A stretch of DNA of 64,000 bases from Herbaspirillum sp. Sphag64 (GTDB lineage Bacteria; Pseudomonadota; Gammaproteobacteria; Burkholderiales; Burkholderiaceae_D), in the NCBI RefSeq assembly GCF_014192645.1, contig NZ_JACHYE010000010.1:93553-157552 (forward strand). The letters run 5' to 3'. Every line of letters starts with the position of its first letter. Positions within the stretch are counted from its first letter, which is position 1. Below the pieces are notes generated by a model. That model did no database searches, had not been told where the DNA came from, and saw only the letters and a program-made list of their open reading frames with translations. This document shows positions 56,561 to 64,000 of this stretch, one piece after another. The position numbers and the translations under genes were made by a program.

Positions 56561-56611
56561 CGGGTTGCCTCGGGATGACATCAGTTCAGGTGTAATGTCA
56601 TCGGCAACCCG
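56561..56611 (-). repeat. Intercistronic hairpin between prkA and yeaH
   Basis: Outer arms CGGGTTGCC/GGCAACCCG and inner arms ATGACAT/ATGTCAT form a long two-part stem. No T run follows on the transcribed strand, so it is more likely an mRNA-stabilising or processing element than a terminator. Confidence 0.65.
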
Positions 56612-56632
56612 CATCCCAGGTATCAACAGGAC

Positions 56633-58555
56633 TTACGAGGATTTGCGCACGCGCAAATACCATTCACACAGCAAGCGCACCTGTTTCGGTGTGTAGCCCT
56701 TGCTGACCATACGATTGACGAAGTCTTCGTGCTTTTGCATTTCTTCTGTCGAGCCCTTGGCATTGAAAGAAATCACCGGCAGCAGGTCCTCGGTATTGGA
56801 GAACATCTTCTTTTCGATCACCACACGCAGTTTTTCGTAGCTAGTCCACAGCGGATTCTTGCCACCGTTATTGACCCGCGCGCGCAGAACAAAGTTGACG
56901 ATCTCGTTACGGAAGTCCTTCGGATTGCTGATACCTGCCGGCTTCTCAATTTTTTCCAACTCAGCATTCAGTGCTGCCCGATCAAAACTTTCGCCGGTAT
57001 CGTGATCGCGGAACTCCTGGTCCTGAATCCAGAAGTCTGCGTAGGTTACATAGCGGTCAAAAACGTTTTGTCCGTACTCTGAGTAAGATTCGAGATAGGC
57101 AGTCTGAATTTCCTTGCCAATGAATTCAGCATAGCGCGATGCCAGCGTATCCTTGACGAAGGATAGATACTTTTGCTCCTGCTCAGGCGGGAACTGCTCA
57201 CGCTCGATCTGCTGTTCAAGCACATACATCAGATGCACCGGATTGGCTGCGACTTCTGTTGTGTCGAAGTTGAAAACGCGTGACAGGATCTTGAACGCAA
57301 AGCGGGTTGAAATCCCTGTCATTCCTTCATCAACACCGGCATAGTCGCGATATTCCTGATACGACTTGGCCTTGGGATCGGTATCTTTCAGGTTTTCGCC
57401 ATCGTAGACCTGCATTTTGGAAAGCAGGCTTGAATTTTCTGGTTCACCAAGGCGCGTCAGTATGGCGAACTGTGCCATCATTTTCAGTGTTCCCGGTGCG
57501 CAGATGGCATTGGCTAGCGAAGACGTCCGGATCAGCTTCTCGTAGATATGAATTTCTTCCGAGACGCGCAGGCAATAAGGCACCTTGACGATATAGATCC
57601 GATCAAGCAGTGCTTCATTGTTCTTGTTGTTGCGGAAGGCTTTCCATTCTGACTCATTTGAGTGCGCCAGAATGACGCCGTCAAACGGAATCGCACCAAA
57701 ACCCTCCGTGCCCTTGAAATTCCCTTCCTGCGTTGCAGTCAGCAGCGGATGCAGTACCTTGATCGGGGCCTTAAACATTTCCACAAATTCCAGCAGCCCC
57801 TGGTTGGACAGGCACAAGCCGCCCGAGTAGCTGTAGGCATCTGCATCATCTTGCGAGTATTGCTCCAGCTTACGGATGTCGACCTTGCCGACCAGCGTCG
57901 AAATATCCTGATTGTTTTCATCGCCTGGTTCCGTCTTGGAGATGGCGATCTGACGCAGGATCGAGGGATATCGCTTAACGACACGGAACTGGCGGATATC
58001 ACCGTTGAATTCGTGCAGGCGCTTGACGGCCCAAGGGCTGAGGATGGATTTCAGGTAGCGTCGAGGGATGCCGTATTGCTCTTCCAGAATCTGACCGTCT
58101 TCTTCGACATCAAACAGACCTAGTGGCGACTCGTTGACCGGCGAACCCTTGATCGAATAGAAAGGCACGCGTTCCATGAGTTGCTTGAGACGCTCGGCGA
58201 TGGAAGACTTGCCACCACCGACAGGTCCCAGCAGATAAAGGATCTGTTTCTTTTCTTCCAGGCCTTGCGCCGCATGACGGAAGTAGGCAACGACTTGCTC
58301 GATGACTTCCTCGGCACCGTAGAACTCTTTAAAAGCGGGGTAAATCTTGATGACCTTGTTAGCGAACAGCCGTGATAATCGCGGATCCTCACGGGTGTCG
58401 ACTTTCTCAGGCTCACCAATTGCCATCAGCATGCGTTCTGCTGCTGACGCGTACACAGCCGGATCGTTCTTGCAAAGACTCAGGTACTCTTCAAGCGAAA
58501 ATTCTTCTTCTCTGGTTTTGTCAAAGCGACTCGCAAAGCTGCTGTAGATATCCAT
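56633..58555 (-). CDS. yeaG: PrkA-type serine protein kinase (YeaG)
   Basis: The 640-residue protein has an AAA-type N-terminal domain with the P-loop GPVGGGKSS (residues 110-118) and the PrkA C-terminal kinase-like domain. YeaG acts as a serine kinase in starvation and nitrogen stress, and its homologue PrkA in Bacillus may be an AAA+ protease. GGAGGT precedes the ATG. It is the first gene of the yeaG-yeaH-ycgB cluster. Confidence 0.96.
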   Translation of the reverse strand: MDIYSSFASRFDKTREEEFSLEEYLSLCKNDPAVYASAAERMLMAIGEPEKVDTREDPRLSRLFANKVIKIYPAFKEFYGAEEVIEQVVAYFRHAAQGLEEKKQILYLLGPVGGGKSSIAERLKQLMERVPFYSIKGSPVNESPLGLFDVEEDGQILEEQYGIPRRYLKSILSPWAVKRLHEFNGDIRQFRVVKRYPSILRQIAISKTEPGDENNQDISTLVGKVDIRKLEQYSQDDADAYSYSGGLCLSNQGLLEFVEMFKAPIKVLHPLLTATQEGNFKGTEGFGAIPFDGVILAHSNESEWKAFRNNKNNEALLDRIYIVKVPYCLRVSEEIHIYEKLIRTSSLANAICAPGTLKMMAQFAILTRLGEPENSSLLSKMQVYDGENLKDTDPKAKSYQEYRDYAGVDEGMTGISTRFAFKILSRVFNFDTTEVAANPVHLMYVLEQQIEREQFPPEQEQKYLSFVKDTLASRYAEFIGKEIQTAYLESYSEYGQNVFDRYVTYADFWIQDQEFRDHDTGESFDRAALNAELEKIEKPAGISNPKDFRNEIVNFVLRARVNNGGKNPLWTSYEKLRVVIEKKMFSNTEDLLPVISFNAKGSTEEMQKHEDFVNRMVSKGYTPKQVRLLCEWYLRVRKSS

Positions 58556-59441
58556 ACCACCTCCGTAACTTCAATGAGACAACAAATTGAATACGTGCGT
58601 TATGTTCTTAGAATTATCGACCGCTGATGCCTGAGTACTGTGTCTTTTCAACGTCCTGCCGACGGTCATGACGGTGCGATTTGCTCAGCGCCCGTTCGTG
58701 ATGTTGGTGGACCCGGAAAATTGAGTGCTTGTTTTTATTCTATTCCTTTTTCGTAAAGTGAATACGCCGCAATGTTTGTTTGTTTTCGCTGTTCGATGAT
58801 CAAAATCATTGATTGACGAAGCACACGATTTTCGACACAGAAAAACCCCTAACGGACGATTGCATAATGTGCGATGTGATGCGCTATCCCTTCAATGTCT
58901 GAATCCGGGTTCCGGTTGACGCGGCATGACATCAGGTGTTGCGCGTGATGGAGATGCCAGCAAGTTTGATGCCGGGGATTGCTACGCTTGACGGCGAAGC
59001 TCTCTGAAATCAGGCGCGGATCTGATGTTGCTTTTTTGCATGTGGTCACATTGCAACATTGCTGTCATTGCATGTTGCTCATGATGCATGTCGCAATGCC
59101 ATCGTTAAATGTTCGAAATCCTCATTTGAGCCTGGCAGTTTGCTTATTACTGGGCAAATGATTCCCTGCAGTACGCTATCTGCCACAACTATCGCGTCAA
59201 ATCCACGATAAGTCATTGACAAACAAGTGAAAAATGCAGTCTAATTCAGGGTTCACCATCCGTTGAATTGCGTTCGTGCAGTGGCCTAGTGGTTTCGGCT
59301 CTCAAAGCCTGTGTGTCAAGCAGTCTGTCGTGTAGCGACAGAACAAAGATACCGGGCAGCGCAGGAAGCAGAGATTCCGCGGAGATTCAGATTTATTTTG
59401 CCGATTCACATTTAGATTCACATTAAGTAAGCGAGCCCAAC
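58556..59441. other. Long intergenic region between yeaG and rpmH
   Basis: These 886 bases separate two divergent operons. Near the right end lie the rpmH promoter (59216-59245) and a leader hairpin TCTGTCG/CGACAGA (59324-59342). The part 59034-59100 is dense in TTGCA and GCAT motifs with arms GCAACA/TGTTGC. No DnaA box of the TTATNCACA type was found. No open frame is supported. Confidence 0.5.
59216..59245 (+). promoter_or_regulatory. Sigma-70-type promoter of rpmH
   Basis: TTGACA (59216-59221), an 18-base spacer and TCTAAT (59240-59245), about 197 bases upstream of the rpmH start. Confidence 0.65.
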
Positions 59442-59579
59442 ATGAAACGTACTTACCAACCTTCCGTCGTGCGTCGTAAGCGTACTCACGGTTTCCGCGC
59501 ACGCATGGCAACCCGTGGTGGCCGCGCTGTGATCAACGCACGTCGCGCCAAGGGCCGCAAGCGTCTGGCAGCAGTTTGA
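59442..59579 (+). CDS. rpmH: 50S ribosomal protein L34
   Basis: The 45-residue, highly basic protein begins [18 protein letters not shown] and ends with the usual [12 protein letters not shown] segment. It is the conserved first gene of the rpmH-rnpA-yidD-yidC-mnmE cluster. In most relatives dnaA lies on its other side; here the neighbour is yeaG. Confidence 0.97.
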   Translation: MKRTYQPSVVRRKRTHGFRARMATRGGRAVINARRAKGRKRLAAV

Positions 59580-59627
59580 TCTGGTTTCCGGGTTGAACCA
59601 GACTAGTGCGCTGATGCTGCTGCTCGT

Positions 59628-60020
59628 GTGACAGGCAATCTTTCCGCCCCCTACTCACGCGATCAGCGTATCGTTAAAACGGATGAGTTTTCATCCGTTT
59701 TTCGTTTGCGTCCGGTCTATCGTACAGCGCATTTTGTCCTGTACGCGCGACACAATAACTTGCCGCAAGCCCGATTAGGTGTAGTCGCTGCCAAGAAGAT
59801 GGCACCGCGTGCTGTCACGCGCAACACGATCAAGCGTGTCACGCGTGAATTATTCCGGCAGGCGGCATTGCCTCAGGTCGATTGTATTGTGCGCTTGTCC
59901 AAGTCGGTCAACAGCAAGAGTGGGCCGGCAACGAACGCGCGATTAAAAGTACAGTTACGCGAAGAGCTGTCTCAGCTGTTCGCTTTTTTGCTCAACGCTA
60001 CAGCGTTTGCCAGGAAATAA
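59628..60020 (+). CDS. rnpA: Ribonuclease P protein component
   Basis: RnpA assists the catalytic RNA in 5' processing of tRNA precursors. The 130-residue basic protein contains the RNR signature in RAVTRNTIKRVTREL and the LGVVAAKKMAPRA block. A GTG at 59628 is the most plausible start. The yidD start follows within three bases of its stop. Confidence 0.94.
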   Translation: MTGNLSAPYSRDQRIVKTDEFSSVFRLRPVYRTAHFVLYARHNNLPQARLGVVAAKKMAPRAVTRNTIKRVTRELFRQAALPQVDCIVRLSKSVNSKSGPATNARLKVQLREELSQLFAFLLNATAFARK

Positions 60021-60023
60021 GTG

Positions 60024-60335
60024 ATGAAAACGCCTTTACTCCTGCTGTTACGCGCCTACAAGCTGGGAGTGAGCCCGTTTCTCGGGCAAAACTGTCGTTT
60101 CTATCCCAGCTGTTCTGATTACGCGGCACAAGCCATTCATCTTCACGGTGCATGGAAGGGTAGTCTGATGGCTGGCCGGCGTCTTTGTAAATGTCATCCC
60201 TGGCATCCTGGCGGGATCGATCCGGTACCGCCGCTGTCAACGCAGGCGACAGAGGATGCTGGCTCAGCATCGTCTTCCCGATCTTCTGATTCTTCCTCCC
60301 CCACTGCAGCCGCTGGCGGTTGCAGCCATTCCTGA
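60024..60335 (+). CDS. yidD: Membrane protein insertion efficiency factor YidD
   Basis: The 103-residue product begins with an amphipathic helix ([17 protein letters not shown]) and has the signature [19 protein letters not shown] and [13 protein letters not shown]. YidD binds the inner membrane and aids YidC-dependent insertion. The serine-rich C-terminal tail (about 30 residues) is longer than usual. A GTG one codon upstream of the ATG is also open. Confidence 0.94.
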   Translation: MKTPLLLLLRAYKLGVSPFLGQNCRFYPSCSDYAAQAIHLHGAWKGSLMAGRRLCKCHPWHPGGIDPVPPLSTQATEDAGSASSSRSSDSSSPTAAAGGCSHS

Positions 60336-60354
60336 TTTATTGGTCAATACTCTT

Positions 60355-62013
60355 ATGGATATCAAACGTACCGTCCTGTGGGTTGTGTTCTCATTCTCCC
60401 TGCTGTTGCTGTGGGATAGCTGGATGCGCCATAACGGCAAGCCGTCGATGTTTTTCCCTAGCGCAACCCAGCAGGTCGAGTCTGCTGCTGCAGGCACTGA
60501 TCCTTCCAAATTGCCAGCGCCGCAACTGCCGCAATCGTCGCAATCAACGCCTTCGGCTGGTGCCAATGATGTTGCTGGCGTACCTGCGACCAAGGGCGAG
60601 ACCATCACCATCACAACCGATCTGGTGAAGGCAGAAATCGATACCGTCGGTGGTGAGCTCAAGCGCCTGGAACTGCTCAAGCATGCTGACACAGTGGATC
60701 CAAGCAAGAATCTGGTGCTCTTTGATTCGACCGCTGGCCACACTTATCTGGCGGAATCCGGTCTGATTGGTGGTGCATTCCCCAACCATAAAACGATCTT
60801 TACTGCACAGCCCGGCCCTCGCACGCTGGAGAATGGCAATGAAGTGCAACTGGTTCTGGTGGCAGAAGAAAATGGCGTCAAGCTGACCAAGACCTACACC
60901 TTCAAGCGCGGTGATTATCTGATCGATCTGAAGCACACTGTGACTAACAACAGCACGGCTGCAATCAGTCCTTCGTTGTATCTGCAACTGCTGCGTGATG
61001 GCAACAAGCCAGGCGGTGAGTCGCATTTCTACAGCACCTTTACCGGTCCTGCAGTCTATACCGATGCCGAAAAATTCCAGAAGCTGACCTTTGACAAGAT
61101 CGAAGCCGGCAAAGAGCAGCATGCTAGCAAGTCGGACAATGGCTGGATTGCACTGGTGCAGCATTATTTTGTATCGGCTATCATCCCGCCTGAAAATGCG
61201 CAGCGCGACATTTTCACCAAGAAGGTCGCAGACAATCTGTACGCAGTTGGCAACATCTTGCCAATGGGCAGTATTGCTCCGGGTGCCAGCGTCACCATGG
61301 ACGCGCGTCTGTACTCTGGCCCACAAGTGGCTTCCGTTCTGGAAAAGACTGCGCCAGGTCTGGAACTGGTCAAGGATTATGGCTGGCTGACCATCATCGC
61401 CAAGCCGATTTTCTGGCTGATGATCCATATCCACGCCGTCGTCGGTAACTGGGGTTGGACCATCATCCTGTTGACGATGCTGATCAAGGCGATTTTCTTC
61501 CCGTTGTCTGCAGCCAGCTATCGCAGCATGGCCAAGATGAAGGCGGTAACACCGAAGATGACCGCGATTCGTGAGCGTCACAAAGGTGACCCACAAGCCA
61601 TGAACCGTGAAATGATGGCCTTGTACAAGACCGAAAAAATTAATCCGCTTGGTGGCTGTTTGCCGATCGTGATCCAGATTCCGGTGTTCATTTCCCTGTA
61701 CTGGGTATTGCTGGCCAGCGTTGAAATGCGCGGCGCACCGTGGCTGGGCTGGATTCACGATCTGACCGCACCGGATCCGTTCTACATCCTGCCGGTACTG
61801 ATGGCGGTATCCATGTTCATCCAGACCAAGCTGAATCCAACGCCACCGGATCCGGTTCAGGCCAAGGTAATGATGTTCATGCCAATCGTATTCTCGTTCA
61901 TGTTCTTTTTCTTTCCGTCGGGTCTGGTGCTGTACTGGGTGGTCAACAACGTCTTGTCGATCACACAGCAATGGGTCATCACCCGCAAACTGCAAACGGG
62001 CAAGGCAAAATAA
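60355..62013 (+). CDS. yidC: Membrane protein insertase YidC
   Basis: The 552-residue protein begins [20 protein letters not shown] (first membrane helix). It has a large periplasmic domain (about residues 85-330) and five core helices with the hydrophilic-groove region [20 protein letters not shown] and [19 protein letters not shown]. It inserts and folds inner-membrane proteins, including Fo subunits. The ATG at 60355 overlaps no other gene and matches family starts. Confidence 0.96.
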   Translation: MDIKRTVLWVVFSFSLLLLWDSWMRHNGKPSMFFPSATQQVESAAAGTDPSKLPAPQLPQSSQSTPSAGANDVAGVPATKGETITITTDLVKAEIDTVGGELKRLELLKHADTVDPSKNLVLFDSTAGHTYLAESGLIGGAFPNHKTIFTAQPGPRTLENGNEVQLVLVAEENGVKLTKTYTFKRGDYLIDLKHTVTNNSTAAISPSLYLQLLRDGNKPGGESHFYSTFTGPAVYTDAEKFQKLTFDKIEAGKEQHASKSDNGWIALVQHYFVSAIIPPENAQRDIFTKKVADNLYAVGNILPMGSIAPGASVTMDARLYSGPQVASVLEKTAPGLELVKDYGWLTIIAKPIFWLMIHIHAVVGNWGWTIILLTMLIKAIFFPLSAASYRSMAKMKAVTPKMTAIRERHKGDPQAMNREMMALYKTEKINPLGGCLPIVIQIPVFISLYWVLLASVEMRGAPWLGWIHDLTAPDPFYILPVLMAVSMFIQTKLNPTPPDPVQAKVMMFMPIVFSFMFFFFPSGLVLYWVVNNVLSITQQWVITRKLQTGKAK

Positions 62014-62034
62014 TTCGCTTTGCTTGTTTGTGAC

Positions 62035-62070
62035 AAAAGCCCGTGGCATGATTTTCACGGGCTTTTTTTT
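62035..62070. terminator. Terminator after yidC
   Basis: AAAAGCCCGTG pairs with CACGGGCTTTT and is followed by further T residues; the A run on the left lets it work in both directions. Confidence 0.92.
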
Positions 62071-62166
62071 GTCCGGTTGATTGGTCGTACTGACAGGCTG
62101 GCCGTGTCGCTCTCAATTGACGTGGCACGCTTTTACATGTCTTTTCTTTGAAAATGTCTTCGTCTC

Positions 62167-63573
62167 ATGATTGCTGATTCTGCTCCCATCGTTGCCATTG
62201 CCACCGCACCCGGACGCGGCGGTATTGGCGTGGTTCGTCTGTCGGGCAAAAATCTGTGGCCAGTGATGCAAGCCGTGTGCGGCAAGGATGAGCCATCGAC
62301 CACACCACGTCACGCAAGCTACCTGCCGTTTCGCCGTGCTGATGCCAGTGTGATCGATCAGGGATTGGCAATTTACTTTAAGGCGCCGCATTCCTATACC
62401 GGCGAAGATGTTGTCGAGCTGCAAGGCCATGGTGGGCCGGTCGTGATGCAGATGCTGCTGGCACGATGTCTCGAAGCTGGCGCAGAGATCGGCTTGCGTC
62501 TGGCCGAGCCTGGTGAATTTACGCAGCGTGCATTCCTCAATGACAAGCTCGATTTGGCACAGGCCGAAGCAGTGGCAGATCTGATCGAAGCTTCCACCGA
62601 GGCGGCCGCAAGGTCGGCCTCGGAATCCTTGTCTGGGGCGTTTTCTAAAGTCGTGCATGAGCTGGTCGATAAGGTCACCAATCTGCGCATGCTGGTTGAA
62701 GCCACACTTGATTTCCCAGAAGAAGAAATCGACTTTCTTGAACAGTCGGATGCACGTGGACAGTTGGCCTCCATTCGTGCCACCCTCGATGAGGTCTTCA
62801 CCCAGGCATCGCAGGGCGCGCTGCTGCGCGACGGGCTGAATGTGGTACTGGCAGGTAAGCCCAATGTTGGCAAGTCGTCTCTGCTCAATGTATTGGCTGG
62901 TGCAGATGTTGCGATTGTGACGCCGATTGCTGGCACTACGCGCGATAAGGTCACCGAAACCATTCAGATTGAAGGGATCCCTCTGAACATCATCGATACC
63001 GCAGGTATTCGTGAATCGGGTGATGATGGCAGTGGCCCGGATGAAGTTGAGCGCATCGGCATCCAGCGTACCTGGGCTGAAGTTGCCAAGGCGGATGTGA
63101 TCCTTCATATGCTCGATGCTGATCACGGTCCGACGATCGAAGATGAGCAAATCACCACCCGCTTTCCCGATGGCATTCCCGTAATACGACTCTGGAACAA
63201 GATTGATCGCTCCGGGCACAAGCCGGCAGTCGACAAACAGGAAGATGCCACACACATTTATGTCTCTGCCAGTGAGCGTCTCGGTATTGACCTGCTGCGT
63301 GACGAGCTGTTGCGACTTGCTGGTTGGCAGCAAACCGGGGAATCGCGTTACCTAGCACGCGAACGTCATCTGATCGCACTCAAGGCGGCACGTGCTTATC
63401 TGGAGAGCGCGGCAACACATGCTGCCGTAGACAATCAGGTGAGTGATCAGTCACTGGATCTCTTTGCTGAAGAGTTACGCCTGGCGCAGGAACGGCTTAG
63501 CAGCATTACGGGAAAATTTACGCCAGACGATTTATTGGGTGTGATTTTTTCGCGCTTTTGCATTGGAAAATAG
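62167..63573 (+). CDS. mnmE: tRNA modification GTPase MnmE
   Basis: MnmE works with MnmG to modify wobble uridine 34 of several tRNAs. The 468-residue protein has the N-terminal folate-binding domain ([21 protein letters not shown] start) and a helical domain. The inserted G domain has G1 GKPNVGKSS (residues 230-238), G2 GTTRD, G3 DTAG and G4 NKID. The C-terminal FCIGK is catalytically essential. Confidence 0.97.
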   Translation: MIADSAPIVAIATAPGRGGIGVVRLSGKNLWPVMQAVCGKDEPSTTPRHASYLPFRRADASVIDQGLAIYFKAPHSYTGEDVVELQGHGGPVVMQMLLARCLEAGAEIGLRLAEPGEFTQRAFLNDKLDLAQAEAVADLIEASTEAAARSASESLSGAFSKVVHELVDKVTNLRMLVEATLDFPEEEIDFLEQSDARGQLASIRATLDEVFTQASQGALLRDGLNVVLAGKPNVGKSSLLNVLAGADVAIVTPIAGTTRDKVTETIQIEGIPLNIIDTAGIRESGDDGSGPDEVERIGIQRTWAEVAKADVILHMLDADHGPTIEDEQITTRFPDGIPVIRLWNKIDRSGHKPAVDKQEDATHIYVSASERLGIDLLRDELLRLAGWQQTGESRYLARERHLIALKAARAYLESAATHAAVDNQVSDQSLDLFAEELRLAQERLSSITGKFTPDDLLGVIFSRFCIGK

Positions 63574-63614
63574 TATTGAAGTAAATGGGACTTGAATGAA
63601 TCGTGGTGCTGACT

Positions 63615-63632
63615 CTGTAACCGATGTTACAG
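63615..63632 (+). repeat. Palindrome downstream of mnmE
   Basis: CTGTAAC-CGAT-GTTACAG is a perfect seven-base inverted repeat with no T run, in otherwise unassigned sequence between mnmE and its terminator. Confidence 0.45.
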
Positions 63633-63720
63633 GGTGTAAAAGCCATAGGCGGACAAGGTAGTGAGCGTTATCTTGACTACTCCCTCCCCTCCAATTCATC
63701 ACCCCCCTGATAATTGGATT

Positions 63721-63753
63721 AACCCGCAAGCCGCAAGGTTTGCGGGTTTTTTT
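63721..63753 (+). terminator. Terminator after mnmE
   Basis: AACCCGCAA pairs with TTGCGGGTT and is followed by five more T residues. It lies 148 bases after the mnmE stop. Confidence 0.88.
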
Positions 63754-63846
63754 ATGGCTCTTACACCGGATATTGATAGCGAAGTACCTGGCATGGTAAA
63801 ACCAATATTGATCCCGTCATTTTCAATACTGACCCGAAGGACTACC

Positions 63847-63942
63847 ATGCGACGTTTCTCTTATGCAGCTGCGATGGCACTTCTGCTACTGTCATTGGGT
63901 GGATGCGACGTCTCCCCACATTTGAGTAGCATTCGAAATTAG
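63847..63942 (+). pseudogene. Short lipoprotein-like frame, probably cut by an IS
   Basis: The 31-codon frame encodes a convincing lipoprotein signal (MRRFSYAAAMALLLLSLGGC, lipobox LGGC) followed by only eleven residues before a stop. GAAGGA precedes the ATG. The stop falls just where an insertion-sequence gene begins, so the original gene may have been interrupted; alternatively it is a genuine tiny lipoprotein of the entericidin type. Confidence 0.4.
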
Positions 63943-63943
63943 A

Positions 63944-63973
63944 GTCTAATCCCATCCTGTAAGGAGATTAGAC
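63944..63973 (+). promoter_or_regulatory. Hairpin covering the transposase ribosome site
   Basis: GTCTAATC (63944-63951) pairs with GATTAGAC (63966-63973). The AAGGAG of the following gene (63961-63966) lies in the loop and right arm, so folding would hide it and limit translation from read-through transcripts. Confidence 0.55.
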
Positions 63974-64000
63974 ATGAAGAAGCGTTTTTCAGAAGAACAG
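63974..64000 (+). CDS. IS3-family transposase OrfA-like, first 9 codons
   Basis: The visible codons MKKRFSEEQ match the usual start of IS3-family (IS407-like group) OrfA proteins. The window edge cuts the gene. The identification rests on nine residues plus the hidden ribosome site, so it is tentative. Confidence 0.55.

Noticed and set aside
58556..59441. Chromosomal origin upstream of rpmH
   Set aside because: The position is classical, but no TTATNCACA-type DnaA boxes and no dnaA gene are present.
60544..63333. Long minus-strand frames opposite yidC and mnmE
   Set aside because: These are shadow frames of conserved genes with no starts, motifs or composition of real proteins.

Overview
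The window reads as a chromosomal segment of a betaproteobacterium, most likely Burkholderiales and probably Oxalobacteraceae (Herminiimonas, Herbaspirillum or a close relative). That placement is inferred from protein flavour and gene order, not from a database search. Several blocks usually lie near the replication origin in this order: atpIBEFHAGDC, hemE-priA, argS-SPOR-dsbA and rpmH-rnpA-yidD-yidC-mnmE.

Layout. 1-138: start of an rfbG-like sugar nucleotide dehydratase. 0.5-2.8 kb (minus strand): an SDR/pteridine reductase-like gene, folB and ttcA. 2.9-7.9 kb (plus): a MidA-type methyltransferase, DUF2905, a QseBC/PmrAB-like two-component system and a DegQ/HtrA protease whose promoter carries a PmrA-type box. 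8-10.3 kb (minus): a Kef potassium efflux antiporter with its quinone-reductase-like partner. 10.6-13.6 kb: a class I glutamine amidotransferase-fold hydrolase, a DUF883/YqjE/YqjK envelope stress trio and an OmpA-like lipoprotein. 13.7-14.3 kb (minus): a membrane-anchored cytochrome c.

14.5-22.7 kb is a genomic island inserted in the 3' end of tRNA-Arg(CCG). It is bounded by a 54-bp direct repeat. It carries a small serine resolvase, a Rha/KilAC antirepressor-like operon with a broken paralog, two unrecognised membrane-anchored proteins, a secreted protein, a pair of paralogous small proteins (one truncated), a decapitated tyrosine integrase and an intact tyrosine integrase beside the right end.

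23-24.6 kb: a chemoreceptor. 25.2-32.3 kb: the complete F1Fo ATP synthase operon with a good promoter and terminator. 32.4-34.5 kb: CoA-binding protein, PPK2 and SGNH hydrolase in one overlapping operon. 34.5-36.6 kb (minus): gltS and a periplasmic cyclohexadienyl dehydratase (pheC-like). 37-46.7 kb: hemE, priA (after a duplicated DnaA-box module), a small membrane protein, argS, a SPOR protein, dsbA, an SDR and fmt. 46.8-53.7 kb: an orphan ORF, an MTA/SAH nucleosidase-like gene, metH with a terminator in its leader, marC and a LON-substrate-binding protein. 53.7-58.6 kb (minus): the yeaG(prkA)-yeaH-ycgB(spoVR) stress cluster. 59.4-63.6 kb: rpmH-rnpA-yidD-yidC-mnmE. 63.8-64 kb: a lipoprotein-like reading frame cut short where an IS3-type transposase gene begins.

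Most of the window is conserved housekeeping DNA. The material least explained by known families is the tRNA island, the chimeric tRNA-like sequence at its right end, the duplicated DnaA-box module before priA and the metH leader.
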